Assembly (NCBI GenBank): GCA_021201335.1
Contig: JAJQFD010000055.1
Span: 50,099 to 114,098, forward strand
Source: Bacteroides sp.
Lineage (GTDB): Bacteria; Bacteroidota; Bacteroidia; Bacteroidales; Bacteroidaceae
Reading direction: 5' to 3'
Length of the DNA: 64,000 bases
Positions 54,806-64,000 of this stretch are shown here, in pieces (positions within the stretch are counted from its first letter, which is position 1; each line of letters opens with the position of its first letter). A model generated the notes under the pieces. That model saw nothing but the letters and a program-made list of their open reading frames with translations, was not told the DNA's origin and did no database searches. A program made the translations under genes and the position numbers.

Positions 54806-57607
54806 TTACTTTATTTGAGATGTAAAAGTATAGGTACCACTACCCACTTTCTGCGGTTCTTTTTTACCTGGTACAAAAACTGTAGCCGTACTATTAACCG
54901 GAACATGAATATGCATGGTGAATTCGTTCCCCGAACGCTCCCAGGATACTTTTACTTCCCCGTAAGGAGTTTCAGTGGAAGCCTTCACATACGTTAGATC
55001 CCCTACCGGATAAGGATGAATTTCAATTTCACTGAATCCTTTTTTATCTGCAACTGTACGAATACCTGCTAACGAATTAAAGAACCATTCATCTATCTGT
55101 CCCATCATAAAATGATTCCAGGAAGAACCCTGTCGAGGATCCCATTGCTCTGTTAAGGTGGTTGCCCCAAATTTAAGCTGAAAACCGTAACCGGGAGCTT
55201 CGTCATGATTAAACATTTTATAGAGCAACTCATTATAGCCAGTCCGGGCAAGTATCTGGAAGAGATAACGATTACCGACATCACCGGTAGTAAGCCGGTT
55301 TCCATGCGCTTCAATATCTTTCACTAAATTCTGTAATACCTGCACATATAATCTACGATCCGGTTCATAGACACCCCCATGTCCATAACTTTTCGTCATT
55401 CGAAGGAAAAGCGGCAACGCATTGCTGGTCTGACTACCAGTACCATACTGCGCTTTCTCATAATCCAGGAATTTTTCATTAAAACCCATATTTACCTGAT
55501 TAGCTAGTCCGCTATAATGAATCACATCATGTTTATTCTCTACAATATGAGCAGCCTGAATTAAATAGTTAATATCCATATAATAATGGGCAGTTGCCAC
55601 CAGCGGAACAGGAGTATTGCGCGAAAACCCAGCTCGGAAATCACCGTAATCATACCAGTCGCCCAAACCAAAAGAAACAATATGGTTATCAGCTCGGGAA
55701 GTCAGGTAATCCACATAAGAGCGCATTTGCTGATAATACTTCTTTATTAAAGAGTCGTCTCCATAAAATTCATAATACACAAAAGGTAGGATAACGAGCG
55801 CACTACCCCACTCCGGAGATTCAGCAAAATCAAGCAATGACGGTTCGTCGAAGAGTACATATTGCGGTGCAATAGAAGGAATAGCCCCATTCGAAAGTTG
55901 AGCGTCCGCCATGTCCTGAAGGATTTTGGGAATGTAACTTCTGAGGTCATAATTATAAAGCAACCCTGGACCGTTCAAGTGAGTTTGCTCCAGCCAACCG
56001 AGCTTTTCCCGGTGAGGACAGTCTGTAAATACAGACTGCATATTGCTTCGCACGGCTTTTTCTATCAGTCGGTGAGTAGCGTTAAACAACTGATTGGAAG
56101 TTTCGAACGTGGATACTTTAGGTGCCGAATTATAAATAAAGCAAGATTCAATCTTCTTGAGTACCGGCAGATTTCCGGGATTCTTTTCTCCTGCCAACAC
56201 CGTTCCTTCTACCTGGATATAACGGAATCCATAGTAAGAAAAGCGGGGATGCCAGGTTTCCTCTCCATCACCTTTCAATGTGTATTTGTAAAAATGCTGG
56301 CGTCCTGTTTGCCGTTGATTAACAGCACCTTCCTCTGTCAGGGCCTCTCCTACCAGCAAGGTAACAGTCTGTCCTTTCTTTCCTCTGACAGTAATTTCCG
56401 GGAATCCTGCCAGGTTTTGTCCCATATCCAGTACGATGGCAGAAGGATCAACGGTTCGTTTTGTACTCTTGGTAGCAGACTCCACTTGTTCCGGAGTAAG
56501 TTTGGTAACTTTCTGAATGCCATAACGCTCCATAATCTTTACCGGAGTTGTTTGCTGTGGACGCAATTTTCCTTTGGGTGCTTCCTGGATTACTACAGGA
56601 AGCCATTTTGAATCGTTAAATCCGGGTTTATCCCATCCCTTCTGTTCCAAACGCGCATCATATTCTTCGCCACCATACAAGCAATTAAATGTAATTGGGC
56701 TCAACATGTATTTCCAGTCGGCTCCCGATTTTATTTCTTCCTGAGTTCCATCCGTATAATTAATGAGTAATTTGAAGGAAAGTGTAGGCGGACCAAAACT
56801 TATTTTCAGTTTGGTATAGCGTCCTCCCTGTACATTGTAAAAACCATTCCCCAAGATGACACCTGCCACATTTTCTCCTTTCTTCAGGAAATCAGTGACA
56901 TCATAGATGTTATAATAAACAGTTTTATCGAAATCGGTCCATAAAGGAGCGAACTCACTTTCACCTACTTTTCTTCCATTCAAAGAAAGTTCGTAATTTC
57001 CCAATCCACAAATAAACACGGTTGCTTCCGCTATTGCCTTCGAAGCTTTAAATGCTTTACGCAGAGAAATGCTTTTCCTGGATAAAGTATCTACAGCGCT
57101 CCAAACCTCTTTCACTTCAGGCTTTTTCAGCTTTGTTCCGTGAAAATCACGTCCTTCCGGCAGATGGGCATCCTTTCGTGTGATGGCACCGATCCATTCA
57201 CTGGTATGTAATTCATAGCCTGTAACAAAACGGAAAGAAGCTTCTTTGCTCCATTCGGAAGGAATGTCATTTTCATTCCAAGCACGAACACGCCATAAGT
57301 AAGTATAAAAACTACTATAGGCCAGTAAATTTGCACCAAAAGTAGGAACCAAATGACTTTGGGATGAATCTACTTTACCGGAATTCCATACCGATCTTCC
57401 TGTATGTGCTTCGCGCATTTCAATTTCGTAAGCGGTCTGGCGGGTGCCGTTTTCATCCGACGTCATTGTCCAGCTTAACCTGGGATATGTATTTACAATC
57501 GCAAGCCCTTCCTGCATCTCGGTCGTCAGTTTATCGATCACAATGCCTTTAGCCTGCATTTGCAACGACAGACAGAGAGAAAGAACAACCAGGGAAATTT
57601 TATTCAT
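54806..57607 (-). CDS. GH78 alpha-L-rhamnosidase
   Basis: 933 residues, signal MNKISLVVLSLCLSLQMQAK. N-terminal Ig-like domain (VIDKLTTEMQEGLAIVNTYP, PRLSWTMTSDENGTRQTAYE), carbohydrate-binding-like domain (ISFGPPTLSFKLLINYTDGT region), then the (alpha/alpha)6 barrel with TDCPHREKLGWLEQTHLNG, GLGDWYDYGDFRAGFSRNTP and TLTEQWDPRQGSSWNHFMMG, where the catalytic Glu residues of the family lie. C-terminal beta-sandwich to FTSQIK. It removes alpha-L-rhamnose from rhamnogalacturonan or decorated pectin. It precedes, on the minus strand, the repeat element and follows the large sialidase-like gene by 16 bases. ATG chosen over the TTG at 57616. Confidence 0.93.
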   Translation of the reverse strand: MNKISLVVLSLCLSLQMQAKGIVIDKLTTEMQEGLAIVNTYPRLSWTMTSDENGTRQTAYEIEMREAHTGRSVWNSGKVDSSQSHLVPTFGANLLAYSSFYTYLWRVRAWNENDIPSEWSKEASFRFVTGYELHTSEWIGAITRKDAHLPEGRDFHGTKLKKPEVKEVWSAVDTLSRKSISLRKAFKASKAIAEATVFICGLGNYELSLNGRKVGESEFAPLWTDFDKTVYYNIYDVTDFLKKGENVAGVILGNGFYNVQGGRYTKLKISFGPPTLSFKLLINYTDGTQEEIKSGADWKYMLSPITFNCLYGGEEYDARLEQKGWDKPGFNDSKWLPVVIQEAPKGKLRPQQTTPVKIMERYGIQKVTKLTPEQVESATKSTKRTVDPSAIVLDMGQNLAGFPEITVRGKKGQTVTLLVGEALTEEGAVNQRQTGRQHFYKYTLKGDGEETWHPRFSYYGFRYIQVEGTVLAGEKNPGNLPVLKKIESCFIYNSAPKVSTFETSNQLFNATHRLIEKAVRSNMQSVFTDCPHREKLGWLEQTHLNGPGLLYNYDLRSYIPKILQDMADAQLSNGAIPSIAPQYVLFDEPSLLDFAESPEWGSALVILPFVYYEFYGDDSLIKKYYQQMRSYVDYLTSRADNHIVSFGLGDWYDYGDFRAGFSRNTPVPLVATAHYYMDINYLIQAAHIVENKHDVIHYSGLANQVNMGFNEKFLDYEKAQYGTGSQTSNALPLFLRMTKSYGHGGVYEPDRRLYVQVLQNLVKDIEAHGNRLTTGDVGNRYLFQILARTGYNELLYKMFNHDEAPGYGFQLKFGATTLTEQWDPRQGSSWNHFMMGQIDEWFFNSLAGIRTVADKKGFSEIEIHPYPVGDLTYVKASTETPYGEVKVSWERSGNEFTMHIHVPVNSTATVFVPGKKEPQKVGSGTYTFTSQIK

Positions 57608-57623
57608 ACTTATCAAGTTATTT

Positions 57624-60600
57624 TCATTTTAATACGTCAGCACAAATTAGCTTGGAAAGGGTTTGAGAATGACCCACTTCTTTACCATCAACATAGACAC
57701 GTAGCCCTTTACCCTGATAATAACGGGTACCGTCTTTATCCCATAGGATGGTTATGTTATGTCCGTGATACAATATATTATCCAGACAAAACCAGTCCCA
57801 TTTATCTTCGGGGAGAAGCGGATTTACTTCGATCGTGTTATCCATACGCGGACGTAATCCTACTAATCCGGTAATTATCAGGTCATTGAAAGTAGAATGA
57901 TTGTAATAGCGGGAACGTTCCTGATCACCTTTTAGCCAGTGTCCAGTTACCTCGTCCAGATATTCACCAATGTACGGGCGTCCACGGTGATATTGCGATT
58001 CAACATATCGTTCCATTTGGTGAAAATATACACTGTCAGTCAGTACAGTCTGTGGATAGTTATTCATAAAGTTAGCCATAGCAGTCAGCGTCTGAGCAGA
58101 AGCAAAAGGCCAGATAGCTCCATCCCATTCGCATTTCCCGACCCCACGGGTACGGAATTCGGGGTGGCGACGTTCTGCTGTTGTCAAACCGTAGGGAGCA
58201 GAAAATCCTCTTTCGTCCATTACTTGCTTCCAAGCGATATCATATTTGCCGGCATCAGGAAGATTGAAATACCAGGGAATGTATCCTATCGCTTCCCGGG
58301 CATTCGCAAACGAATCGGTACGTAAAGTTTCAAAGAATTCACGGGGAGCATTCCATAATTTTTCCTGTATATTACGTTTAAGCGTATCGGCTTTCATACG
58401 GTAAGTCTGGGTCATTTTCTGATCTCCCGCCAACCTGCCTATTTCATAAAGGGCTTTGGCATTTCCGTACATATAGCTGTTAATGGTAGGACGTGCATAC
58501 TTCTTTCTGCGCCCTCCGCTAATAGATTCTTCCATCCCATCCTGTACATCACCCTGCCAGTAAAGGCCGCCAGGCAAACGATGGGTACTTTCCCAGCGTT
58601 TATATTCGGCTTCCAGATCATCTTTCATATCCAACAGAAATGCTTTATCTGCATCTACCAGATAACGATTCAGCATCGCATCAATATTCCACGAACTGAA
58701 ATTCATCATCTTCGCCATGGGTTTTCCTTCATTGCCACGGTACCAGGTGTGAATAATCTGATCAAGATATTCCTGGTTGCGGAGCCAACGGCTCTCATAA
58801 ATATGATGCCCAATAGCACAAGCAATGAGGTTGTATTTATCGGCGTATGAACGGTTGACAAGGAACTCTGTCATTCCATAACCAACGGGAGTATTCTCAA
58901 TATGTTTACGCAGGCTCCACCAGCGGTAATAATACATTTCTTCAAAGTTCTGTTGCGGACATTCAAATAAAGGAATGTTTTGCTCCATCCATTCGGAAGA
59001 TTCTGAGTTGGGAATGACCTGCACAATATTCTCATCCTCCATATGATTGAAGTAATCGGCATAATGTGCAAAGTTATCATATCTCAGTATAGCGGAAGTG
59101 GCATCTGTATCTGTTGAGGATGTTTTTATATTGGATATACGGTAAACGGATAACTGATCTTGATCACCCGCATTTGGGACATCAAAATCCTGATCGGCAG
59201 GAGTTTCCGGTGTAGGAAAGTCACGAACCTTACCTGTCCGGAACACCATTCGTTCGATAGCAGGAACCGGGGCATAAAACATGCGTGTACCTACTTTCTT
59301 TCCGTCAACAGAAACAGTTATACTCCTGTTTGCTACCGATAATACAGCCTCTACTTTATAAACTTTATTTGCTTCGTAATTCATCATATTACCGAAACGG
59401 GAACCACCTTTGGCACGAAATATTCCATCGTTGGTTAACTCCAGACGAGAACAGGCAATGCCGTTCGCATCCTGGAACTCTATCTGGAATGTGCCTTGAT
59501 TATTTTGTGCGGCCATCAAATCAAAAGAAGCCGTCAGTTCTTTGGTTGCCGGAATCACCCGTTCTACTTTTGCGTAATCAAACGGATCTTTATCGCTCAG
59601 CGTTAACCATTTTTTCCCTTGCAGGTTTTCCAGTGTAACCGGTGCCCATACAGGTGAGTAAATGTTCCACTCAGTCATATCCGACAATTCCGAATAGGAA
59701 GCTAAATTATCGTCTACGTGTGCCGTGGCCTGTAATTTCACCGGAACGGGAACACGGGCCATCCACATATCTTCTTTATTCACACTGTATGTTATCCACA
59801 AATCACCATCCGAAGGAACACCGTTTCCTTCGAGGATCCCCCGTACATACTGAGGGCCGAATGATTTATAGTTACCTCCGTAACGCATCGGTGGTATCTC
59901 GCCATGAATCAGGTTAAGTGTCGTATACTCCAAGCCGTCTTTACTCAATGAGATTGCCAGCGGCCAGCGAAACTCTGAGGGATTATAAACAGTAGCATAC
60001 ATATCATCACTCAGGCGTTGTCCCCAGATTTTTGCATTACTGTTTACAAATCCTTTGGCGCGTAATACCGGCTCCTCCCAGGTATGTCCTCCATCTTCAC
60101 TGATGGATGTCAGGGCATGCTTCCACAGACAAACAATTCGCCCGTCAGGCAGCGTATAACTATTGAATGCTTTATATCCTTTTTTCAATGGAATAAGCGG
60201 ATCGTTCCTGTCGGCTTCTTCCACCCATTGCATCATGTACAGCGGATTATCAAGAATTTCCTGACAGGATTTTACAAAGTCTTTGTCTTTACTCTTTTTA
60301 AAGTAAGGATAATCCGTGTTTTTTTATTAAATCCATGGTTATAATAAATAAAATAAATAGGGCCGTATGTTCCGTCTTTCTTTATTTCACGAACCACACG
60401 ACCAATCCCGTTACCGTCATTCGGATCATCCTTTTTATCGAATGCTACTCCATAATTACCCATCGTAAGCAGTCGACCGGATTTTGTAACATAGAAACCA
60501 ACCCGTTGATGCATGATGGCTATCAGATCCTTGGCGACATCCGTCCGATCGGGTTTGGTATATCCGTCGGGAACTCTATAAGGAGGAAAAACAATATCCG

Positions 60601-60952
60601 GATTTGTCCAGTTATAACCGTCTTTAGAAGTCATCAAAAGAGTTTGCGAGGGAGGAACATGCTCATCAATGGGATCTGAGAGGTATTGCATATAGAAAGT
60701 TCCGTTCCAGTAAGCCAGCATAGACTGGTGATTATAGGTCCACCCTCCCCCATTAGAATCATCCGGAAACTGACGATTGGCACGCATCACCTGGATATTG
60801 TGTACTCCTACGACGGGTGAGAGCTGCCCGTCATGGTATCTTGGGTTAGACAATTCAGTTCCGGTATAATGGATTTTGTCCTGAGCTAAAGTATTACTCA
60901 GGTTCAGTATAGCAAGAACCACTAAAAGATAAAAGGACTTCAATTTTTTCAT
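57624..60952 (-). pseudogene. Fusion of sialidase-like propeller and six-hairpin glycosidase, frameshifted
   Basis: With one base restored the product is about 1109 residues. Signal MKKLKSFYLLVVLAILNLSN. The first ~350 residues are a BNR/sialidase-like propeller (WTYNHQSMLAYWNGTFYMQY, PPSQTLLMTSKDGYNWTNPD, LTSISEDGGHTWEEPVLR). A laminin-G-like segment (~420-600: QGTFQIEFQDANGIACSRLE) follows. The rest is a six-hairpin domain of the MGH1/GH63-like group (NSYMYGNAKALYEIGRLAGD, GYIPWYFNLPDAGKYDIAWK, RGVGKCEWDGAIWPFASAQT, YYNHSTFNDLIITGLVGLRP). The frame breaks at the T7 run 60319-60325; one more base gives NKKNTDYPYFKKSKDKDFVK, continuing to NPLYMMQWVEEAD. Likely a pectin side-chain hydrolase; the linkage is unknown. 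Confidence 0.75.
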
Positions 60953-61000
60953 GAGCTGGTTTAAAATATAATAGAGTGTGCTTTATCCTAAGCAGGTAAG

Positions 61001-61927
61001 TTATTGAGCTGATTTCTTTTTTAATCCTTCCACTACAGAAGCCGATGCTTTGAATATCGTACCATGTTTATGCAGTTGAGGAACAGATATCTCATCGGTC
61101 GCTTTCGTAAAAGTAATAAAATCTTTGGTTTTTACTGCATCATAGATTTTTTCGCGGTAAGCATCGAAGTAAATATAATATTCATCACCCAGCTTAACAG
61201 CAGTAGGTCCCTCTACAAAAGTATCAGCAAAAGGCTCGGATGCTTCGGAATAAGGACCGATGGGTGTTTTCCCAAAAGCAACTTTCAGGTTCCGGTTGGG
61301 ACGTGTATTGTCTTTGTGAACCAGTATATAATCGTTTGTCGCTCTTTTTACAATAACGGCATCAATCACACTGAATCCGGGATCGTAGAATAATTTGGTT
61401 TCGGAAATGTTTTTGAAATCTTTGGTTGTAATGTAATAAAGACGGTGGTTGTTATCTTCATCCTCAATGCCCTTCTCGAAACGGCCAGGAATACAGGATG
61501 CCCAGACCACAATAAATTCCTTTTGCTCGTCATCGTAAAATATCTCAGGGGCCCAGGTATTGACGGTTGTCGGTTCGTTCATCATCGCAGGTATGAATTG
61601 TTGTTCTGACCAATGAATCAGGTCTTTACTGTTGGCATAGCCAAAACCATGATCTCCGTTCCAACTGGAAGTCCAGACTAAATGGAAAAACCCGTCGGGA
61701 GTGCGTACCATGGAAGGATCGCGCATCAATTTGTCTTTTCCTATTTCCGGTGTTAGAAAGATTCCCGGCAAACTATCCCAGTGAAGCCCGTCTTCGCTAT
61801 ATAACAAGCGTAAACCTTCATCGGCTGGTTCATGGAAAGAGGTAAACATGTAATATTCCTTCTCGGACTTGCAGGATGTCAGGAAAAGGACAATAAGCAT
61901 TCCCAACATGAGTGACATTTTCTTCAT
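61001..61927 (-). CDS. GH43-like family glycoside hydrolase lipoprotein
   Basis: 308 residues, lipoprotein signal MKKMSLMLGMLIVLFLTSC. Five-bladed propeller of the GH43 clan: LMRDPSMVRTPDGFFHLVWT (first catalytic Asp), TWAPEIFYDDEQKEFIVVWA, SVIDAVIVKRATNDYILVHK (pKa-modulating Asp) and VEGPTAVKLGDEYYIYFDAY (Glu). Members act on arabinose, xylose or galactose side chains. It is 48 bases upstream of the large sialidase-like gene and starts the minus-strand enzyme operon (GH43, sialidase/six-hairpin, GH78). The 260 bases before it carry no gene and must hold its promoter. Confidence 0.85.
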   Translation of the reverse strand: MKKMSLMLGMLIVLFLTSCKSEKEYYMFTSFHEPADEGLRLLYSEDGLHWDSLPGIFLTPEIGKDKLMRDPSMVRTPDGFFHLVWTSSWNGDHGFGYANSKDLIHWSEQQFIPAMMNEPTTVNTWAPEIFYDDEQKEFIVVWASCIPGRFEKGIEDEDNNHRLYYITTKDFKNISETKLFYDPGFSVIDAVIVKRATNDYILVHKDNTRPNRNLKVAFGKTPIGPYSEASEPFADTFVEGPTAVKLGDEYYIYFDAYREKIYDAVKTKDFITFTKATDEISVPQLHKHGTIFKASASVVEGLKKKSAQ

Positions 61928-62187
61928 ATTCCGTCTTTATAATACAACTACTAATACAACAACAATTATCTGTATATGGATGACGTAAATGGGAGGATTA
62001 TGTACTCAGTTGACGCTGTAAATAGGATATTGGTCTATTCTCACTTAGTAATTTACCAACATGAAGGCGGTTACTTATCAAAAAAATAACCGCCTCTAAT
62101 TAAGGTGAAAGCTCTCTTTTATATTTTGTCAAACAGGGTGTTATCTGTTTATTGGGCTATATAAACAGCAAGAAGTATTATCTATTA

Positions 62188-63946
62188 TTAAAATCTACCA
62201 AATTCTGGATGTTGACTATATGGGTCATCCAAGAAAGCTGTATATGATGATCCTATAGATATGTTTTCTTCAGCCTCAAAAACTTTATTATATGTAAATC
62301 TTTGCTTATTATCTTTACTTACCAAATCAAAACTGATAATTACTTTGAAATCGAAGTTAGCCATTTTATGATATAAATATTGGTTCGGATTATAATATTC
62401 TTTTATCATGGAAGTTTTATTTACATTTCCCATTGTGTAATATTTAACATAAATACTTTCATTGCTATTTTCATCAACACCATCATTAATTACAGCTGAT
62501 GGGACTGAAAAAGGGTCATTCGATGCCGACTCTGCTATTATTGTTGCAACATAATTTTCTATTCTAAAGTCTTTCTCTAATTCAGAATTAAGCAATACAG
62601 AATTACTTGAGAATACATTGGAAGAATAAGTATAATAATACTTCATTCCAGCGAAAGGATAGGGATATCGACTTTGGGTAGCATAATATAAACACCGTTT
62701 TGTTGTGATATACACTATTGGAGTTTTCCGAAGATTCCAAACACCTAAAGGCCTATTGTATAAAAGCGAAGCATCAGGTGATCCAGGTATACTTAACCTC
62801 TTATCAGTCCATCCCACCAGCATTTCTTCTGAATCCATTTGCATATCAGACTCCATATTTAATTTTAGATCTACCTCACTAATCATATTCTGTTTCTCTC
62901 CACCAATTAATCCGTTAAAAAGACCCTTCAACGCATTAGCTGCAATAGAGCCTCCAGAAGACATTATAGCTTCAATACCTTTTTTTGCCCCACTTTCTAA
63001 TCCTGTAGCAATCCACTTTGATGCATTTCCTTTAATATTATTCCAAAGCCCTTTAAAAAAAGAATCATTCTTCTTAATACCTTCATCTATTACTTCTCCA
63101 ACGGTACTAGCATTATTTTTTGAAACACTCATTGACTGAGTATTTGAATTATTAAACATATTACTTAGTGATAAATTTATAGAAGAAGAGGAGGCATTCA
63201 TCGTGGTAATTGTACCCGTTACCCCTCCTGAGGTAGTCATTTTCCCTTTACTTGCTATTTTATTTATTGCTCTTCCCATTATTGTAAAATAATAGCTAGT
63301 ATCAGTTATTATATTTGGGTCATACGCACATTCAACTTCGAAAGCATACCATGTTCCATTTGCAATACCAACAGAATTAAATTTATCACCCACAAATGTT
63401 CCCTCGGAAGTAGATACATAAGCTGGCGAAGAAACGGGTTTATCTGCACCTTTTGCATAAATATTATTGAAATTCATGATAGATGTTTCTTTATTTATAC
63501 TTATACCCCAAACTGATTGTGAAGACCCCTGATTACCTGGATCTGCTAAAATGTATAGAAAAAAACGAAGAATCCCCGTATATTTATTATATAATCCTAT
63601 ATATTTATATGGATCTACTTGCAATGTATTACTATAAACCAGCTCCCATCCATTTTCTTTTGTATACATTTTCCCTGCATTGGGTATATAAAAGTTTGCA
63701 TCAATCCATTCATTTGCAACACCGGCATTTGGAGCTTCACGAACCCAAGGAACAAGAAAGCCTGAAATTCTCGTTCCCCTTATATCTACCATTGTGAGTG
63801 TATCAGATTCAATATTAAACCAGTTTAATGCCGAAGCTCTTGTAGTTATATCTCCTCCCGTATTGTACAATTCATTATCAATATCTAATTCATTTTCACT
63901 TGTACATGCATATACGCAAAAACAAAAAAACGCAAAAACAAAACAT
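62188..63946 (-). CDS. Unrecognised lipoprotein, ~585 aa, one-base indel in the signal peptide
   Basis: I do not recognise this protein. The only in-frame start as written is a TTG at 63870, which leaves out a clear signal. Dropping one base in the A7 run at 63924-63930 joins the ATG at 63946 to the frame and gives MFCFCVFCFCVYAC then TSENELD, a perfect lipoprotein signal. The body has no known domain: an N-terminal beta-rich part (NWFNIESDTLTMVDIRGTRI, FYIPNAGKMYTKENGWELVY), a low-complexity Ser/Asn region (MNASSSSINLSLSNMFNNSN), a glycine/alanine helix (KKGIEAIMSSGGSIAANALK) and a Tyr-rich C-terminus (YNPNQYLYHKMANFDFKVII). It is more AT-rich than the enzyme genes before it, perhaps recently acquired. 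Confidence 0.6.
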
Positions 63947-63987
63947 GTAATTAATTCAAGTTGCTATTTATAAATTGTACACTTTAT

Positions 63988-63995
63988 CAAAAGTA
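63988..63995 (-). promoter_or_regulatory. Candidate -7 box for the terminal lipoprotein gene
   Basis: TACTTTTG on the minus strand (63995-63988) matches TAnnTTTG and lies 41 bases upstream of the ATG at 63946. The -33 element would be beyond the window edge, so it cannot be checked. Confidence 0.4.
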
Positions 63996-64000
63996 TATGC

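Noticed and set aside
55862..56611. Plus-strand open frame (249 codons) inside the GH78 gene
   Set aside because: It lies wholly within a GH78 gene with all motifs; no signal or domain in the antisense product.
60319..60325. Programmed -1 frameshift in the sialidase-like gene
   Set aside because: The codons are AAT AAA AAA ACA, so no X XXY YYZ heptamer is in phase. A missing base is the better explanation.
1..64000. tRNA, rRNA, integrase or insertion sequence
   Set aside because: I looked for cloverleaf-like stretches, transposase motifs and terminal repeats with a transposase and found none. The only mobile-looking features are the repeat elements and the repressor-replication module.

Overview
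The window is a chromosomal segment of a gut-type Bacteroidales bacterium, probably Parabacteroides or Bacteroides; the genus is a guess. The support is several SusC/SusD pairs, a hybrid two-component system, an NVEALA peptide, HU-like and DUF4248 genes, lipoprotein-rich glycan enzymes, and promoters of the Bacteroidetes type (TTTG, about 20 bases, TAnnTTTG). I see no tRNA, rRNA, CRISPR array, integrase or insertion sequence.

Layout. (1) 1-945, minus strand: an NVEALA peptide and the start of a 6-bladed beta-propeller lipoprotein cut by the window edge. (2) 1467-7902: a transglutaminase-like lipoprotein and a hybrid two-component regulator, both with a frameshift. (3) 7914-8366: a mosaic of palindromic repeats. 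(4) 8429-9298: divergent HU-like and DUF4248 genes. (5) 9578-13558: unknown genes, including a three-gene operon that looks like immunity genes, and a broken lipoprotein. (6) 13812-17812: a phage- or plasmid-like switch and replication module, with an S24/CI-type repressor opposed to an operon of very small genes, a DUF7833-type replication protein and a DnaB helicase. (7) 17899-21539: small genes, including a PadR regulator with a clear operator and a GIY-YIG nuclease. (8) 21836-34066: one co-directional locus with ECF sigma, FecR, SusC with STN domain, SusD, an FN3/PQQ lipoprotein, a TIM-barrel epimerase-like protein, an MBL hydrolase, a GDPD phosphodiesterase and an organophosphate antiporter. 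I read it as a scavenging locus for glycerophosphodiesters or lipid head groups. (9) 34138-42671: a minisatellite, GH95 fucosidase, alpha/beta hydrolase, outer-membrane barrel, LytS-type kinase and PAP2 phosphatase. (10) 42942-61927: a pectin-type locus, with SusC, SusD and a DUF4957/DUF5123-like lipoprotein on plus, then esterase-DUF3826, GH28, GH78, a sialidase-like/six-hairpin protein and a GH43-like protein on minus. Two copies of an inverted-repeat element bracket the esterase-GH28 pair. (11) 62188-63946: an unrecognised lipoprotein.

A strong cross-cutting signal is that about ten genes carry one-base indels, nearly all in runs of A or T and in both directions. Uncorrected homopolymer errors explain this best, so the broken genes may be intact in the cell. 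Two of the sites (in the transglutaminase-like gene and the hybrid two-component gene) also form in-phase -1 slippery heptamers and deserve a separate look.
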